A DNA stretch of 64,000 bases from the NCBI RefSeq assembly GCF_028476545.1, contig NW_026731674.1, forward strand, positions 1,177,501-1,241,500. Direction: 5' to 3'. The notes below the pieces were generated by a model that was not told the DNA's origin, did not search any database, and worked only from the letters and a program-made list of their open reading frames with translations. Positions 24,890 through 39,600 of the stretch are shown piece by piece. A program made the position numbers and the translations under genes. This DNA comes from Physella acuta (taxonomy: Eukaryota; Mollusca; Gastropoda; Physidae). The first letter of the stretch is position 1. Every line of letters starts with the position of its first letter.

Positions 24890-26689
24890 ACACCAGACAA
24901 TCCTGGCTACTATGTGGACGAACTCAATTATTTACAGGGAACGAAGGTTAAATACTTATAAAATATTAATGAAACACAAAATAAATTTATAATTATTATA
25001 ACTATACATTTTATCAATTTATTTAAAACAAAAGACACTAAATTTTAAGGACTAATGTGATTAATTTTTTTATTTTCTGTTGTGCACTCTTGATTCTGAT
25101 TCCCCTGCTGATTAATGTGAAATGCTGCGCCAGTCTCCTTAATAAAATGTACCAGATCAATTTTTAGATGGTGGTGCAATTTATTAAGATAGTACATGTT
25201 GTGACTTAGTTTTAAATGTTATATTAGTTGTAAGTGTAAGTAGTACTAGTAGTATTTCTCATTATTTATTTATTTTATATACATATAGTAACAATGAAGG
25301 ACAGTTAAGTTGTCCTATAGGATGTTGAGAACCACAGTTTGGCACCTTCATCATTGGATATCTCAACCATTGTGGCACAAGCAACGAATATTTCATTCAA
25401 TAGAATTACTATTAAAAATATACTATCAAGTATAAATTACTTTTAACAAAAAGGTGTTTTCAGGCTTTTTCATGTTTCCAGTTATAGAACAAATAGTAGG
25501 CCTACACAATAGGCTAGTAGTAAATTTAATTATATTTTATTAATCACTAAATCAATTATTCCATAGCTGGAGACATTTATGGTGGCCTATCCAGAACTTT
25601 CCTTGAAAGCGAAGGGAAGAAGGCCAAGCCCCCCCCCCCCCCACCTACAGTTCCCAAAAAAAAATATCACTTACTCTTGATGCTCCACAAGATCAAGGTT
25701 GAGAGAAACAAGACATACAAAGATGTGGAGTTGTGGTTTTAAAAACTGTTCCCCCAAAGCAGTTATCAACCCGATAGGTTTGAATGTAGCATCAACTGCT
25801 GCATCACGTCTTTATTAAATTACATTACTCCACTAAATTTTGATTATTTTTCTTCTGCACTAAATAAATGTGGCATTTTTTAAAATCATATTTCAACTCA
25901 TGTGATTTTTTAAAATAATGAACACATTCTTCCTGTTAATGTTACAAACACAATAGTTTTAGAATTATTCTATGTCCAAAGAAAAAAAAAATGATTTTTT
26001 AAAAAATGAAAATTGGGCATATATATTACAAACTTTGCAGTAACTTTACCAATTTCTACACTTCTATGTTATTTAGTTTAGAAAATATGGGTTCTCAAAA
26101 ATGACACTTTTTGAAAATCAGTTTTTTTAGCAAATTTTGCTTTTTTAAAAATCGCATAACTTTTTTATTTATTGAGATATTTTTATAAAATTTGTGGCAT
26201 AGAGCTTACAATTAAAAGTTCTTTCATGACATACTCACTCCAGAAGTCTGCAATCAATAGTTAATTTCAGTTTGGACTACCTACACTCATACATGTATAT
26301 ATGTGTGTGTATATATATACATATATGAGGAAGGGAGGGAGCCAAATTGAAAGTTCGCCCCAGGAGGGGTCGCTACGCCTCTGAGTGTCTGGAGACCAAA
26401 ATGTTTTTTTGGTTCACCAAGTTATTCAATCAAATGTGAAATGGTCTAAATAAACCTTCACAGCTGACCTCATCAAAAGTGATCGCTTCATATAGGCTAC
26501 ACATTTATGATTTTGTGACCAAACTTTCTCGGGTTACAACTCAAGACAAATAATGCGCAGTGTTTCCAATTTTTATTGCACTCTATTTGATCTGTAACCT
26601 TTCCCTAGATCCTCTAGTAGATGTCCAACCAATCATTTGATCCACTAGTAGATGTCCAAGCAATCATTTGATCCACAGCAGTCAAACTC
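24890..26689. other. Intergenic, AT-rich, no gene seen
   Basis: No coding frame is recognised. A C-run lies near 25629 and a hAT-like terminus (reverse complement cagaggcgtagcgacccctc) ends near 26384 without a visible partner. TTTATT at about 26572 reads AATAAA on the - strand, a possible polyadenylation signal for KIF16B. Confidence 0.4.
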
Positions 26690-27355
26690 TGGTGTCTGTG
26701 GTGGTGTGTTAGGGGCCATCTGTGGTGTGTCAGGGGCTATCTGTGGTGGTGTGTTAGGGGCCATCTGTGGTGGTGTGTTAGGGGCCATCTGTGGTATGTC
26801 AGGGGCCATCTGTGGTGGTGTGTCAGGGGCCATCTGTGGTGTGTCAGGGGCCATCTGTGGTGTGTTAGGGGCCATCTGTGGTGGTGTGTTAGGGGCCATC
26901 TGTGGTGGTGTGTCAGGGGCCATCTGTGGTGGTGTGTCAGGGGCCATCTGTGGTGGTGTGTTAGGGGCCATCTGTGGTGGTGTGTCAGGGGCCATCTGTG
27001 GTGGTGTGTCAGGGGCCATCTGTGGTGGTGTGTCAGGGGCCATCTGTGGTGGTGTGTCAGGGGCCATCTGTGGTGGTGTGTCAGGGGCCATCTGTGGTGG
27101 TGTGTTAGGGGCCATCTGTGGTGGTGTGTTAGGGGCCATCTGTGGTGGTGTGTCAGGGGCCATCTGTGGTGTGTTAGGGGCCATCTGTGGTGTGTTAGGG
27201 GCCATCTGTGGTGTGTTAGAGGCCATCTGTGGAATTGTGTGTCAGGGGCCATCTGTGGTGTGTTAGGGGCCATCTGTGGTGGTGTGTTAGGGGCCATCTG
27301 TGGTGGTGTGTTAGGGGCCATCTGTGGTGGTGTGTTAGGGGCCATCTGTGGTGTG
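26690..27355. repeat. 21/24-bp minisatellite downstream of KIF16B
   Basis: Units are GTGGTGTGTTAGGGGCCATCT, with or without an extra GTG, about 29 copies. It starts about 170 bp past the KIF16B stop and probably lies in its 3' UTR. Frames stay open on both strands because the periods are multiples of three. Confidence 0.95.
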
Positions 27356-27526
27356 GTTTTTAAAGTTACCAAAACAAAAAACATTTTTAATGCAAATTGA
27401 GAAAAATGTCAGCTGTAGAAGAATATTGTAAATCACAACCCAATCATTTAGATTGCAAGTCAACATGTCATCTGAAGCACAAGTTAACATGTCATCTGAA
27501 GCATATGACATACAAAAAAGCACCAA
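27356..27526 (-). other. KIF16B 3' flank, probably 3' UTR
   Basis: Unique AT-rich DNA between the stop codon and the 21/24-bp array. No AATAAA is seen on the - strand here; the nearest candidate is beyond the array near 26572. Confidence 0.4.
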
Positions 27527-27682
27527 TCATGTGGTCAAGTTCCTGGCTGTTTCAAAAAGTCCTCTCCTAAAAAAAGGTTCAAAGTCCACCAGCACTTGCT
27601 TGGTCAGTTCTTTGTTTTGGGATGGGTGGAGTGGACACTCTGGTATTCTCATACACAGCTCCACAGCGTGACGAACGTACTG
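27527..27682 (-). CDS. KIF16B: KIF16B exon 23 with stop codon
   Basis: QYVRHAVELCMRIPECPLHP, SQNKELTKQVLVDFEPFFRR, GLFETARNLTT then TGA (27527-27529 on the + strand as TCA). Aligns with the vertebrate C-terminal SPLHINK and CEFSPFFKKGVF. Acceptor gccttgcag|CAG lies in a sequence that is the edge of the 36-bp array. Confidence 0.95.
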   Translation of the reverse strand, partial: QYVRHAVELCMRIPECPLHPSQNKELTKQVLVDFEPFFRRGLFETARNLTT

Positions 27683-30600
27683 CTGCAAGGCAGACATTTG
27701 GTCAAATACTACAGGTGTTAGAGCAAGGCAGACATTTGGTCAAATACTACAGGTGCTAGAGCAAGACAGACATTTGGTCAAATACTACAGGTGCTAGAGC
27801 AAGACAGACATTTAGTCAAATACTACAGGTGCTAGAGCAAGGCAGACATTTGGTCAAATACTACAGGTGCTAGAGCAAGACAGACATTTGGTCAAATACT
27901 ACAGGTGCTAGAGCAAGGCAGACATTTGGTCAAATACTACAGGTGCTAGAGCAAGGCAGACATTTGGTCAAATACTACAGGTGCTAGAGCAAGACAGACA
28001 TTTGGTCAAATACTACAGGTGCTAGAGCAAGACAGAAATTTGGTCAAATACTACAGGTGCTAGAGCAAGGCAGACATTTGGTCAAATACTACAGGTGCTA
28101 GAGCAAGACAGACATTTGGTCAAATACTACAGGTGCTAGAGCAAGACAGACATTTGGTCAAATACTACAGGTGCTAGAGCAAGACAGACATTTGGTCAAA
28201 TACTACAGGTGCTAGAGCAAGACAGACACTTGGTCAAATACTACAGGTGCTAGAGCAAGACAGACATTTGGTCAAATACTACAGGTGCTAGAGCAAGACA
28301 GACATTTGGTCAAATACTACAGGTGCTAGAGCAAGGCAGACATTTGGTCAAATACTACAGGTGCTAGAGCAAGACAGACATTTGGTCAAATACTACAGGT
28401 GCTAGAGCAAGACAGACATTTGGTCAAATACTACAGGTGCTAGAGCAAGGCAGACATTTGGTCAAATACTACAGGTGCTAGAGCAAGACAGACATTTGGT
28501 CAAATACTACAGGTGCTAGAGCAAGGCAGACATTTGGTCAAATACTACAGGTGCTAGAGCAAGGCAGACATTTGGTCAAATACTACAGGTGCTAGAGCAA
28601 GACAGACATTTGGTCAAATACTACAGGTGCTAGAGCAAGACAGACATTTGGTCAAATACTACAGGTGCTAGAGCAAGGCAGACATTTGGTCAAATACTAC
28701 AGGTGCTAGAGCAAGGCAGACATTTGGTCAAATACTACAGATGCTAGAGCAAGGCAGACATTTGGTCAAATACTACAGGTGCTAGAGCAAGACAGACATT
28801 TGGTCAAATACTACAGGTGCTAGAGCAAGGCAGACATTTGGTCAAATACTACAGGTGCTAGAGCAAGACAGACACTCGGTCAAATACTACAGGTGCTAGA
28901 GCAAGACAGACATTTGGTCAAATACTACAGGTGCTAGAGCAAGACAGACATTTGGTCAAATACTACAGGTGCTAGAGCAAGGCAGACATTTGGTCAAATA
29001 CTACAGGTGCTAGAGCAAGACAGACATTTGGTCAAATACTACAGGTGCTAGAGCAAGACAGACATTTGGTCAAATACTACAGGTGCTAGAGCAAGACAGA
29101 CATTTGGTCAAATACTACAGGTGCTATGGCAAGACAGACATTTGGTCAAATACTACAGGTGCTAAGGCAAGGCAGATATTTGGTCAAATACTACAGGTGC
29201 TAGAGCAAGACAGACATTTGGTCAAATACTACAGGTGCTAGAGCAAGACAGACATTTGGTCAAATACTACAGGTGCTAGAGCAAGGCAGACATTTGGTCA
29301 AATACTACAGGTGCTAGAGCAAGGCAGACATTTGGTCAAATACTACAGGTGCTAGAGCAAAACAGACATTTGGTCAAATACTACAGGTGCTAGAGCAAGA
29401 CAGACATTTGGTCAAATACTACAGGTGCTAGGGCAAGACAGACATTTGGTCAAATACTACAGGTGCTAGAGCAAGACAGACATTTGGTCAAATACTACAG
29501 GTGCTAGAGCAAGGCAGACATTTGGTCAAATACTACAGGTGCTATGGCAAGACAGAAATTTGGTCAAATACTACAGGTGCTAGAGCAAGACAGACATTTG
29601 GTCAAATACTACAGGTGCTATGGCAAGACAGAAATTTGGTCAAATACTACAGGTGCTAGAGCAAGACAGACATTTGGTCAAATACTACAGGTGCTAGAGC
29701 AAGGCAGACATTTGGTCAAATACTACAGGTGCTAGAGCAAGACAGACATTTGGTCAAATACTACAGGTGCTAGAGCAAGACAGACATTTGGTCAAATACT
29801 ACAGGTGCTAGAGCAAGGCAGACATTTGGTCAAATACTACAGGTGCTAGAGCAAGGCAGACATTTGGTCAAATACTACAGGTGCTAGAGCAAGACAGACA
29901 TTTGGTCAAATACTACAGGTGCTAGAGCAAGGCAGACATTTGGTCAAATACTACAGGTGCTAGAGCAAGACAGACATTTGGTCAAATACTACAGGTGCTA
30001 GAGCAAGACAGACATTTGGTCAAATACTACAGGTGCTAGAGCAAGACAGACATTTGGTCAAATACTACAGGTGCTAGAGCAAGGCAGACATTTGGTCAAA
30101 TACTACAGGTGCTAGAGCAAGGCAGACATTTGGTCAAATACTACAGGTGCTAGAGCAAGACAGACATTTGGTCAAATACTACAGGTGCTAAGGCAAAACA
30201 GACAGACAGCAAGTTGGAAGTATAAATAATCTGCAGTTTTTATAAGAGCATCTACCCTCATTAACCTTAATCTATTCAAACAGCCTCTAACAACATAAAC
30301 AGCCTCTAACCACATAAACCACCTCAAACCACATAAACCACCTCAAACCACATAAACCGCCTCTAACCACATAAACAGCCTCTAACAACATAAACAGCCT
30401 CTAACCACATAAACCACCTCAAACCACATAAACCGCCTCTAACCACATAAACCACCTCTAACCACATAAACAGCCTCTAACCACATAAACCACCTCTAAC
30501 CACATAAACCACCTCTAACCACATAAACAGCCTCTAACCACATAAACCGCCTCTAACCACATAAACCACCTCTAACCACATAAACCACCTCTAACCACAT

Positions 30601-33600
30601 AAACAGCCTCTAACCACATAAACCACCTCTAACCACATAAACCACCTCTAACCACATAAACCACCTCTAACCACATAAACCACCTCTAACCACATAAACA
30701 GCCTCTAACCACATAAACCGCCTCTAACCACATAAACCACCTCTAACCACATAAACCACCTCTAACCACATAAACCACCTCTAACCACATAAACAGCCTC
30801 TAACCACATAAACCGCCTGTAACAACATAAACCATCTCTAACCACCCAAACTGCATCTGACCACATAAACCACCTCTAACCACATAAACAGCCTCTAACC
30901 ACATAAACCGCCTGTAACAACATAAACCATCTCTAACCACCCAAACTGCATCTGACCACATAAACCACCTCTAACCACATAAACCACCTCTAACCACATA
31001 AACCACATAAACAGCCTCTAACCACATAAACCACCTCTAACCACATAAACCACCTCTAACCACATAAACCACCTCTAACCACATAAACCACCTCTAACCA
31101 CATAAACCACCTCTAACCACATAAACCGCCTCTAACCACATAAACCACCTCTAACCACATAAACAGCCTCTAACATTATAAACCACCTCTAACCACATAA
31201 ACCGCTTCTAACCACCTACAGCTGAAAAGAAAAAACGCACTAACCTCCAGTAACGTCCGCCTCTCTAAAGCAACTTTTTTATTTTTGTGGAAAAATTTTC
31301 TGGGTGGAAAAATTAACTGGTTGACCTGAGTAAACAATGACATGTGTGAGTGACATCAGTAAGTGATATGGTTATGATATTAAACAAGTGGTACTTGTGG
31401 TTGATGGGTGCCCCCCCCCCACATATTTGATGGGGTGCCCCCCCCCCCCACCCATGTTTGATGTGGTGGCGTACTTACTGAAGGATATTTTTTCTTGAGA
31501 GCTGAATGCATCTCCCTGAATCTGCTGTAGCGGCGAAAAACATACCAGGCTTCATTTCCTACTGACACCTAGCGGATTCAAACGTTGCTTATGGGTTAGA
31601 TGATCCAATCAGACGTGTCTGATATTTGTATCGATATATGTATCATACATGTCTAATATATGCATCGATATATGTATGATAAATGTCTGATGTATGTATC
31701 AATATATGTATGATACATGTCAGATATATGTATCAATATATGTATGATACTTGTCTGATATATGTATCCATATATGTATGATACATGTCTGATATATGTA
31801 TTGATATGATACTTGTCTGATATATGTATCAATATATGTATGATACATGTCTGATATATGTATTGATATGATACTTGTCTGATATATGTATGATACATGT
31901 CTGATATATGTATCCATATATGTATGTTACATGTCTGATATATGTATCGATATATGTATGATACTTGTCTGATATATGTATCGATATATGTATGATACAT
32001 GTCTGATATATGTATTGATATGATACTTGTCTGATATATGTATCAATATATGTATGTTACATGTCAGATATATGTATCCATATATGTATGTTACATGTCT
32101 GATATATGTATCAATATATGTATGATACATGTCTGATATATGTATCCATATATGTATGTTACATGTCTGATATATGTATCAATATATGTATGATACATGT
32201 CAGATATATGTATCAATATATGTATGATGCTTGTCTGATATATGTATCCATCTATGTATGTTACATGTCTGATATATGTATCCATATATGTATGATACAT
32301 GTCTGATATATGTATCCATATATGTATGTTACATGTCTGATATATGTATCCATATATGTATGATACTTGTCTGATATATGTATCCATATATGTATGTACC
32401 TACCTTGACTAGATATTCATAATGTAGGTCACGGCCACTGCCACGTAGAACAAAGGTTGGGATCTCAATACTCAACATAGACTGCTTGTCTACAGCACAA
32501 CTCATCTGTCTCACCTGCACAGGCAAGACAGCAGTCAGGCAAGACAGCAGTCAGACAAGACAGCAGTCAGGCAAGACAGCAGTCAGGCAAGACAGCAGTC
32601 AGGCAAGACAGCAGTCAGGCAAGACAGCAGTCAGTCAGACAAGACAGTCAGACAAGACAGCAGTCAGACAAGACAGCAGTCAGGCAAGACAGCAGTCAGT
32701 CAGACAAGACAGTCAGACAAGACAGCAGTCAGACAAGACAGTCAGACAAGACAGCAGTCAGACAAGACAGCAGTCAGACAAGACAGCAGTCAGACAAGAC
32801 AGCAGTCAGACAAGACAGCAGTCAGACAAGACAGCAGTCAGACATGCCTACCACTGTCAGCCAAAAGTAGGAACAGTTATGCCTAAAAAGAGGAATTTGA
32901 AGCCAAAAAGAGGAACATACGCGCGGACGCAACTTTACTAAGTCAAAAATAAAAACAATTAATTAAAAATTATTCTAATGACATTAGTAGGCTTCTAGTC
33001 CTATATAACTAGTCTCTAGGATACATTTAAATACTGCTTAATGTCAGCTTACATTTTAAAAAAATAAATTAACCAGTAACCACCCCCCCCCCCCCCGAAT
33101 AAGAATCATAGATTTGACATAACATTATTGATTTGAATATTTATGTCTTGCTATGTTCTAGGCTATATGAATAACAATTGCTAAAGGCTTCATCATATGT
33201 AATATATAATATAAGTTATGAGCAAAGACCCTTGATCTACCTAGTAAAACTCCTAGTTACTTCTTACTAAGTTCTTCATAATAGTAGTTACTGGTTAAGT
33301 TAAACTTACAAGATAGATCAGTATTCACTATTTCAGTATCTACTAGTAGATCTAGTTACAATTCTAAATCTATTAGATTTACTACTAACTAGATCTAGAA
33401 TTAGATTATACTGGTAAAAATTGTAAGTAAATAAGGAAACAGAAACGTGTGCCAAAGGGAGATAATCGCTATTTCCTGACGTATTTTTCAATTTACTTGA
33501 TTACCTTTCTTTATTCTTTTTTTTTTTAAATCGGAACCAACTGAGTCAATTTCGGAATGACGGAACAAATTACTTTTTAACGCAATTTCCATTCTGGAGA

Positions 33601-36600
33601 ATTGCGATTATTAACTCGTCATTTCTGGGAATGGATGGATGGATGGATGGATGTCCGCAGCTTTAAGTCGTATCTCCTCCTCAACGAAGCAATATCGAGG
33701 ACTAGTTCCAAAAGCAAATATGTTAAGCAAGTTCCAAGGATGATTGTGTGCCAAAAAAATTCCCGGAATTCCTTCCTAGATTTTCCGGAAAAGCCAAAAA
33801 ACCTCGAACAAATGCAGTTTTTGCTCCATATCTCGGCAACCTGACCACTTAGCGATTTGAAACATTTACCAATCGATTCCTGCCATAATTTAGACCAATA
33901 TTGCCGAAGAAAGTTTTCAAAAATATCCTTCCTTCTAAAAAATTAATTAAGAACATTTAAACTGAGCATCGTGTAGGTTTTTAGCGCAAAGCTGAGGTTC
34001 GAAAGGATTTTACCATAGCGAATGAGCGGAGGTTCGAAAGGATTTTTTTTTTAAATTTCGACTGATACGGGAGGCTAGCCTGTCGCGACGTGGGATCGTT
34101 CGCGTCACTGCGCGCGGCAAGAGAGAGAGAGGCGAGCTACGCGTCGCTCGTTTTTTTCCACGTGCTAATGTTTACAAACAAGAGGGCGAGTTTTAATCAT
34201 AGTCAAATGCTGATATTAACGTTTTAATATTTGGGCACCGTTGCTGAATATATGATTTATCTCGATTTAAAATTGTTATGGATAACATAAGGAAATTGCG
34301 CTTAAACTGTCACTAGACTTTTTATTAACTTGTTTAGGTGAAAAAGCGGGACGGTTCCGATTTTGGCGGGACGGTAGGCATGTCTGGCAGTCAGACAAAA
34401 CTGCTGCCCCTGGTGCTACTACTGCCACTAGTGCTACTGCCCCTGGTGCTACTGCTGCCCCTGATAATACTGCCCCTGGTGCTACTACTGCCCCTGTTGC
34501 TACTAATGCCCATGGTGCTGCTACTGCCCCTGGTGCTACTACTGCCACTAGTACTACTGCTCCTGGTGCTACTACTGCCCCTGATGCTACTAATGCCCAT
34601 GCTGCTACTGCCCATGGTACTACTGCCCCTGGTGCTACTAGTGCCCTGACACAACTTACCAAAGTTTTTCTGTCATGTGTTGCCACAGTTTCACAAGACT
34701 AAAAGAAGAAATGATTCAGTTTGTTAGAGACCTACACATCATTCAGTGTGTTAGAGACCTACACATCATTCAGTGTGTTAGAGACCTACACATCATTCAG
34801 TGTGTTAAAGAACTACACATCATTCAGTGTGTTAGAGACCTACACATCATTCAGTGTGTTAGAGAACTACACATCAGTTGAAATTGACATTTAGACCTAC
34901 AAGATTTAGACCTAAGACCTTTAGTTTTAGACTGATACGATATAGACTTAGATATATATCTTATATTATATAAAGACCTTAAACCTACAAGACTGTGACC
35001 TTAAACCTTCAAGATTGTGACCTTAAACCTTCAAGATTGAGACCTTAAACCTTTAAGATTGAGACCTACCTGACTCCTAGTTACACGCAGCTCAGCTGAT
35101 TTTGTAGCACTGAAAATACGGAATATGTCCATGATGGATTGAAACAGACAGACATACAGACAAAAGCAGAAATACAAACTCATTAGTCTAGTCCATGTTT
35201 TCATTTCATCACTCATCAAAACATGTTTTCATTTCGTCACTCATCAAAACATGTTTTCATTTCGTCACTCATCAAAACATGTTTTCATTTCATCACTCAT
35301 CAAAACAGGTTTTCATTTCATCACTCATCAAAACAGGTTTTCATTTCATCACTCATCAAAACATGTTTTCATTTCATCACTCATCAAAACATGTTTTCAT
35401 TTCATCACTCATCAAAACATGTTTGGATCAATCAACTGAATTATTTATTTTTATTTTTTCTGTACTAAAATGAAGGCTACCATTTTCTTCCTGAGAGCTT
35501 TGTTCATTCACTGATTTACAAGATTTGTTGGCAAGGAAAATACAGTTGCATTTTAACTTTCTCGTATATACAAAGCATAGAGAAAGTCTTGTAATCGTGC
35601 AAAAAAATTAGATTTTTGCAAATCTTGACGTTATACACCTCTCCTTGAGTCGGAAAAACATAGTTTTGCAATCTTGTCCGTGCGTCTGTGTGTGTGTGTG
35701 TGTATGTGTGTGTGTATTTAGAATGGATTAAAAATCATGTCTATATCCCGAGTAGCCATCCCCTGTTGTTTTACATAAGAATATTCGAGATCATTCCCAG
35801 GAGATCACTCCCGGTTTATTCATAAATATACTTTAACTTAAATTAAACTTAATATTTATAAATTTGATGCTTAAAAATATTAAAATAAAATTGGCAAATC
35901 AAGATAACTTGATAAATAAACCGGCAGTGATCTCCCCTAAACTTTCTCGAATATTCTTATATAAAACAACAGGGGATGGGAACTCGGGATATAGATCTAG
36001 TTATGATTTTTAATCCATTTTAAATACTTAAACTTTTTAAAATAGAATAGAATCTCATAGAAAAAAAGAATTGCACACCAAGCGAACGCCAAATAAAGAT
36101 GTTAATTATAATAGTGCGCAATATTATTAGTACTTTATAAATTTACATGCGTTTTTTCAGAATTCGGAAATAGCGTAAATTAGTACTTCCGGTCAAAATT
36201 TGAGAGAAGGTAGACAATTAGATCTTTAGCGCAATTTCCATTCTGGAGAATTGCGTTTATTAACTTGTCTTTTCTGGGAATGGATGAATGGATGGATGGA
36301 TGGATGTGTGTCCGCAGCTTTAAGTCGTATCTCCTCCTCAACGAAGCAATATCGAGGACTAGTTCCAAAAGCAAATATGTTAAGCAAGTTACCAGGATGA
36401 ACATAGGCCAAAAAAATTCCGGGTTTCTTTCATGGATTTCCCGGAAAAGCCAAAAAACCTCGAAAAAAATGCAGTTTTTGGCCCATATCTCGGCAACCAG
36501 ACCACTTAGCGACTTGAAACATGTACCAATCGATTCCTGCCATAATTTAGAACAATATTGCCGAAGAAAGTTCTCAAAAATATCCTTTCGTTCGGTCACA

Positions 36601-39600
36601 ATTTTTTTTTTAATTAATTAAAATTTGGACCGAATTAGTAGGCATTTTATCCAACCACACCACACGCGTCATCACGTTCAATAACTGCGCCATCACGTTC
36701 AATGGCTGCTACATCACGTTCGGTAGCTAGGCGCGCAATGGTTTTTAGTCATGTTACTCTATTGTAAATAAAACATGTAAAATACTGAAAAAAAATTAAT
36801 AAAAAACGTTTTAATAACTAACCAATGGTTTTACTAATCCTGCTCTTGATTTACGCTACGACAGAGCTATTTTTAGATAACATAAGGAAATTGCGCTTAA
36901 ATGTCACTAGACTTTTTAATTAACTTGTTTACTCTTACATGTGAAATTTCATTTATCTATCTGAAATAGTACTCAAGTTATAGGTTTTTGAAAAATTCAA
37001 AGTAGAAAAAGTACCACTTCCAGTTATCGGAAATCGCTCAAAAGTTTATACGGATCTACGATTTTGATATAATACTTATATATGAAATTTCATCAACCTA
37101 GCTGTAACGGTACTCAAGTTATCATGTTTACACACACACACAGGCAGACACACAGACATACAGACAAGATTGCAAAATTATGTTTTTCCGTATCAGTGAG
37201 GTGTAAAACGTCGAGATTTGCAAAAATCTCGATTTTTTTTTTGTTCGATTACATGACTTTCTATATACTTCGTATATACGAGAAAGTAAAAATCTTTCTA
37301 CTGACATCCACCAAGCCAACAAACTGTGCCACACAAACAGGAAAAGTCTCAAAATTAAATTCTCTGGACACTCAACTCTTTCCCTCATTATAAAAATATT
37401 AAATTTCTCAATTATTTTCAGGATTAAGTTGTTTTTTTTAAGTCACCCTGATTCTAAAAATATTAAATAAATTTTTTTACACCTGTTTTGAAGGCAAAAT
37501 CTTAACAAAAAACAAACAGATTTTTATCCATGCTGATGGAGGGATTGTAAAAAACTTGTATTGGCTAATATTTAAAAACAGGACCACCTATTCTAAAGCC
37601 CCCATTTTTCTTTTGGTAAACATTTTAATAATAGCATGACCTAGTTAAGGCTAGCTTGCTGACAGTGATGTTACTATGTGCCAGTCAGGCCAAATTGTTT
37701 AGGCTTTTTTTTTTCTCCAATATTGCTTAAGAAAAAATGTTGGAGGCTCTGTATTGGCAGAGAGCTATCACATGTTTTTTCAAACTGAATATTCTTCGCG
37801 GGACATTTTTGAATGATATTTCAGGACATCAGTAATCTGATAAAAGTTTCTGAACAGACACATACATACAGAAAATAGAAGCAGAAAATCAAATACAAGC
37901 AGATAAACACACATACAAACCCACAAACGAACACATAGAGAGCTGTACCTGAACTCCAACTGGGCTCTCAGTAAACTCATCTCCCTCTGATGTAAACTTT
38001 TGAGTCTCTCAATTTCTCTCTCCCTCTCCTGCTTGTCTCTCTCTCGCTCCAACTTGCGAAGTCTCTCTCTCTCTACCTTCTCCTCAAACAGCCTGCACTT
38101 GACTTCCTGCTCCACCAGGCTGTTCAACCTGCGCACGCAGCCAGACTTAGTGGTGCAGGGAGTGTCTATTGCTGTTGGTGCTATGTGGCTGATGTAGTGT
38201 GTGGTATGGTGTGTGGCTGATGTAGTGTGTGGTATGGTGTGTGGCTGATGTAGTGTGTGGTATGGTGTGTGGCTGCTGTAGTGTATGGCTGATGTAGTGT
38301 GTGGCTGCTGTAGTGTGTGGTATGGTGTGTGACTGATGTAGTGTGTGGCTGATGTTGTGTGTGGCTGATGTTGTGTGTGGTATGGTGTGTGGCTGCTGTA
38401 GTGTATGGCTGATGTAGTGTGTGGCTGATGTAGTGTGTGGTATGGTGTGTGGCTGCTGTAGTGTGTGGCTGATGTAGTGTGTGGCTGATGTTGTGTGTGG
38501 CTGATGTTGTGTGTGGTATGGTGTGTGGCTGCTGTAGTGTATGGCTGATGTAGTGTGTGGCTGATGTAGTGTGTGGTGGCTGATGTAGTGTGTGGTATGG
38601 TGTGTGGCTGCTGTAGTGTGTGGTATGGTGTGTGGCTGCTGAAGTGTGTGGCTGATGTAGTGTGTGGCTGATGTAGTGTGTGGTATGGTGTGTGGCTGCT
38701 GTAGTGTGTGGCTGATGTAGTGTGTGGCTGCTGTAGTGTGTGGTATGGTGTGTGGCTGCTGAAGTGTGTGGCTGCTGTAGTGTGTGGCTGATGTAGTGTG
38801 TGGTATGGTGTGTGGCTGCTGTAGTGTGTGGCTGCTGTAGTGTGGTATGGTATGTGGCTTCTGTAGTGTGCAGCTGATGTAGTGTGAGGCTGCTGTAGTG
38901 TGTGGCTGCTGTAGTGTGTGGCTGATGTAGTGTGTGGTATGGTGTGTGGCTGCTGTAGTGTGATGCTGATGTAGTGTGTGGTATGGTGTGTGGCTGATGT
39001 AGTGTGTGGCTGATGTAGTGTGTGGCTGCTGTAGTGTGTGGCTGCTGTAGTGTGTGGCTTCTGTAGTGTGTGGTATGGTGTGTGGCTGATGTAGTGTGTG
39101 GCTGATGTAGTGTGAGGCTGATGTAGTGTGTGGCTGATGTAGTGTGTGGCTGATGTAGTGTGTGGTATGGTGTGTGGCTGATGTAGTGTGTGGCTGATGT
39201 AGTGTGTGGTATGGTGTGTGGCTGCTGTAGTGTGTGGCTGATGTAGTGTGTGGTATAGTGTGTGGCTGCTGTAGTGTGTGGCTGCTTTAGTGTGTGGCTG
39301 CTGTAGTGTGTGGCTGATGTAGTGTGTGGCTGATGTAGTGTGTGGTATGGTGTGTGGCTGATGTAGTGTGTGGCTGATGTAGTGTGTGGTATGGTGTGTG
39401 GTTGATGTAGTGTGTGGCTGATGTAGTGTGTGGCTGCTGTAGTGTGTGGCTGCTGTAGTGTGTGGCTGCTGTAGTGTGTGGCTGATGTAGCGTGTGGCTG
39501 ATGTAGTGTGTGGCTGCTGTAGTGTGTGGCTGCTGTAGTGTGTGGCTGATGTAGTGTGTGGCTGATGTAGCGTGTGGCTGCTGTAGTGTGTGGCTGCTGT

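Larger units (their letters stand above)
35556..37287. mobile_element. DNA transposon C with long inverted ends (actttctcgtatatac)
   Basis: About 150 bp at each end are imperfect inverted copies, starting actttctcgtatatac and ending gtatatacgagaaagt, and including gatttttgcaaatcttgacg and an (AC/GT)n-type tract. A foldback and F2 copy 4 lie inside. No target duplication is clear. No coding frame. Confidence 0.7.

Noticed and set aside
26280-26384. Complete hAT element ending at cgctacgcctctg
   Set aside because: Only one terminus could be seen; no matching left end or duplication found.
27684-30200. CRISPR-like array of 36-bp repeats
   Set aside because: Units are directly adjacent without unique spacers, in a eukaryotic intron.
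34276-34686. 136-codon frame of APGAVVAP repeats on the - strand and Leu-rich frame on the + strand
   Set aside because: Covers the GGTGCTACTACTGCC array; only the MATHDRKTL part overlaps true exon 19.
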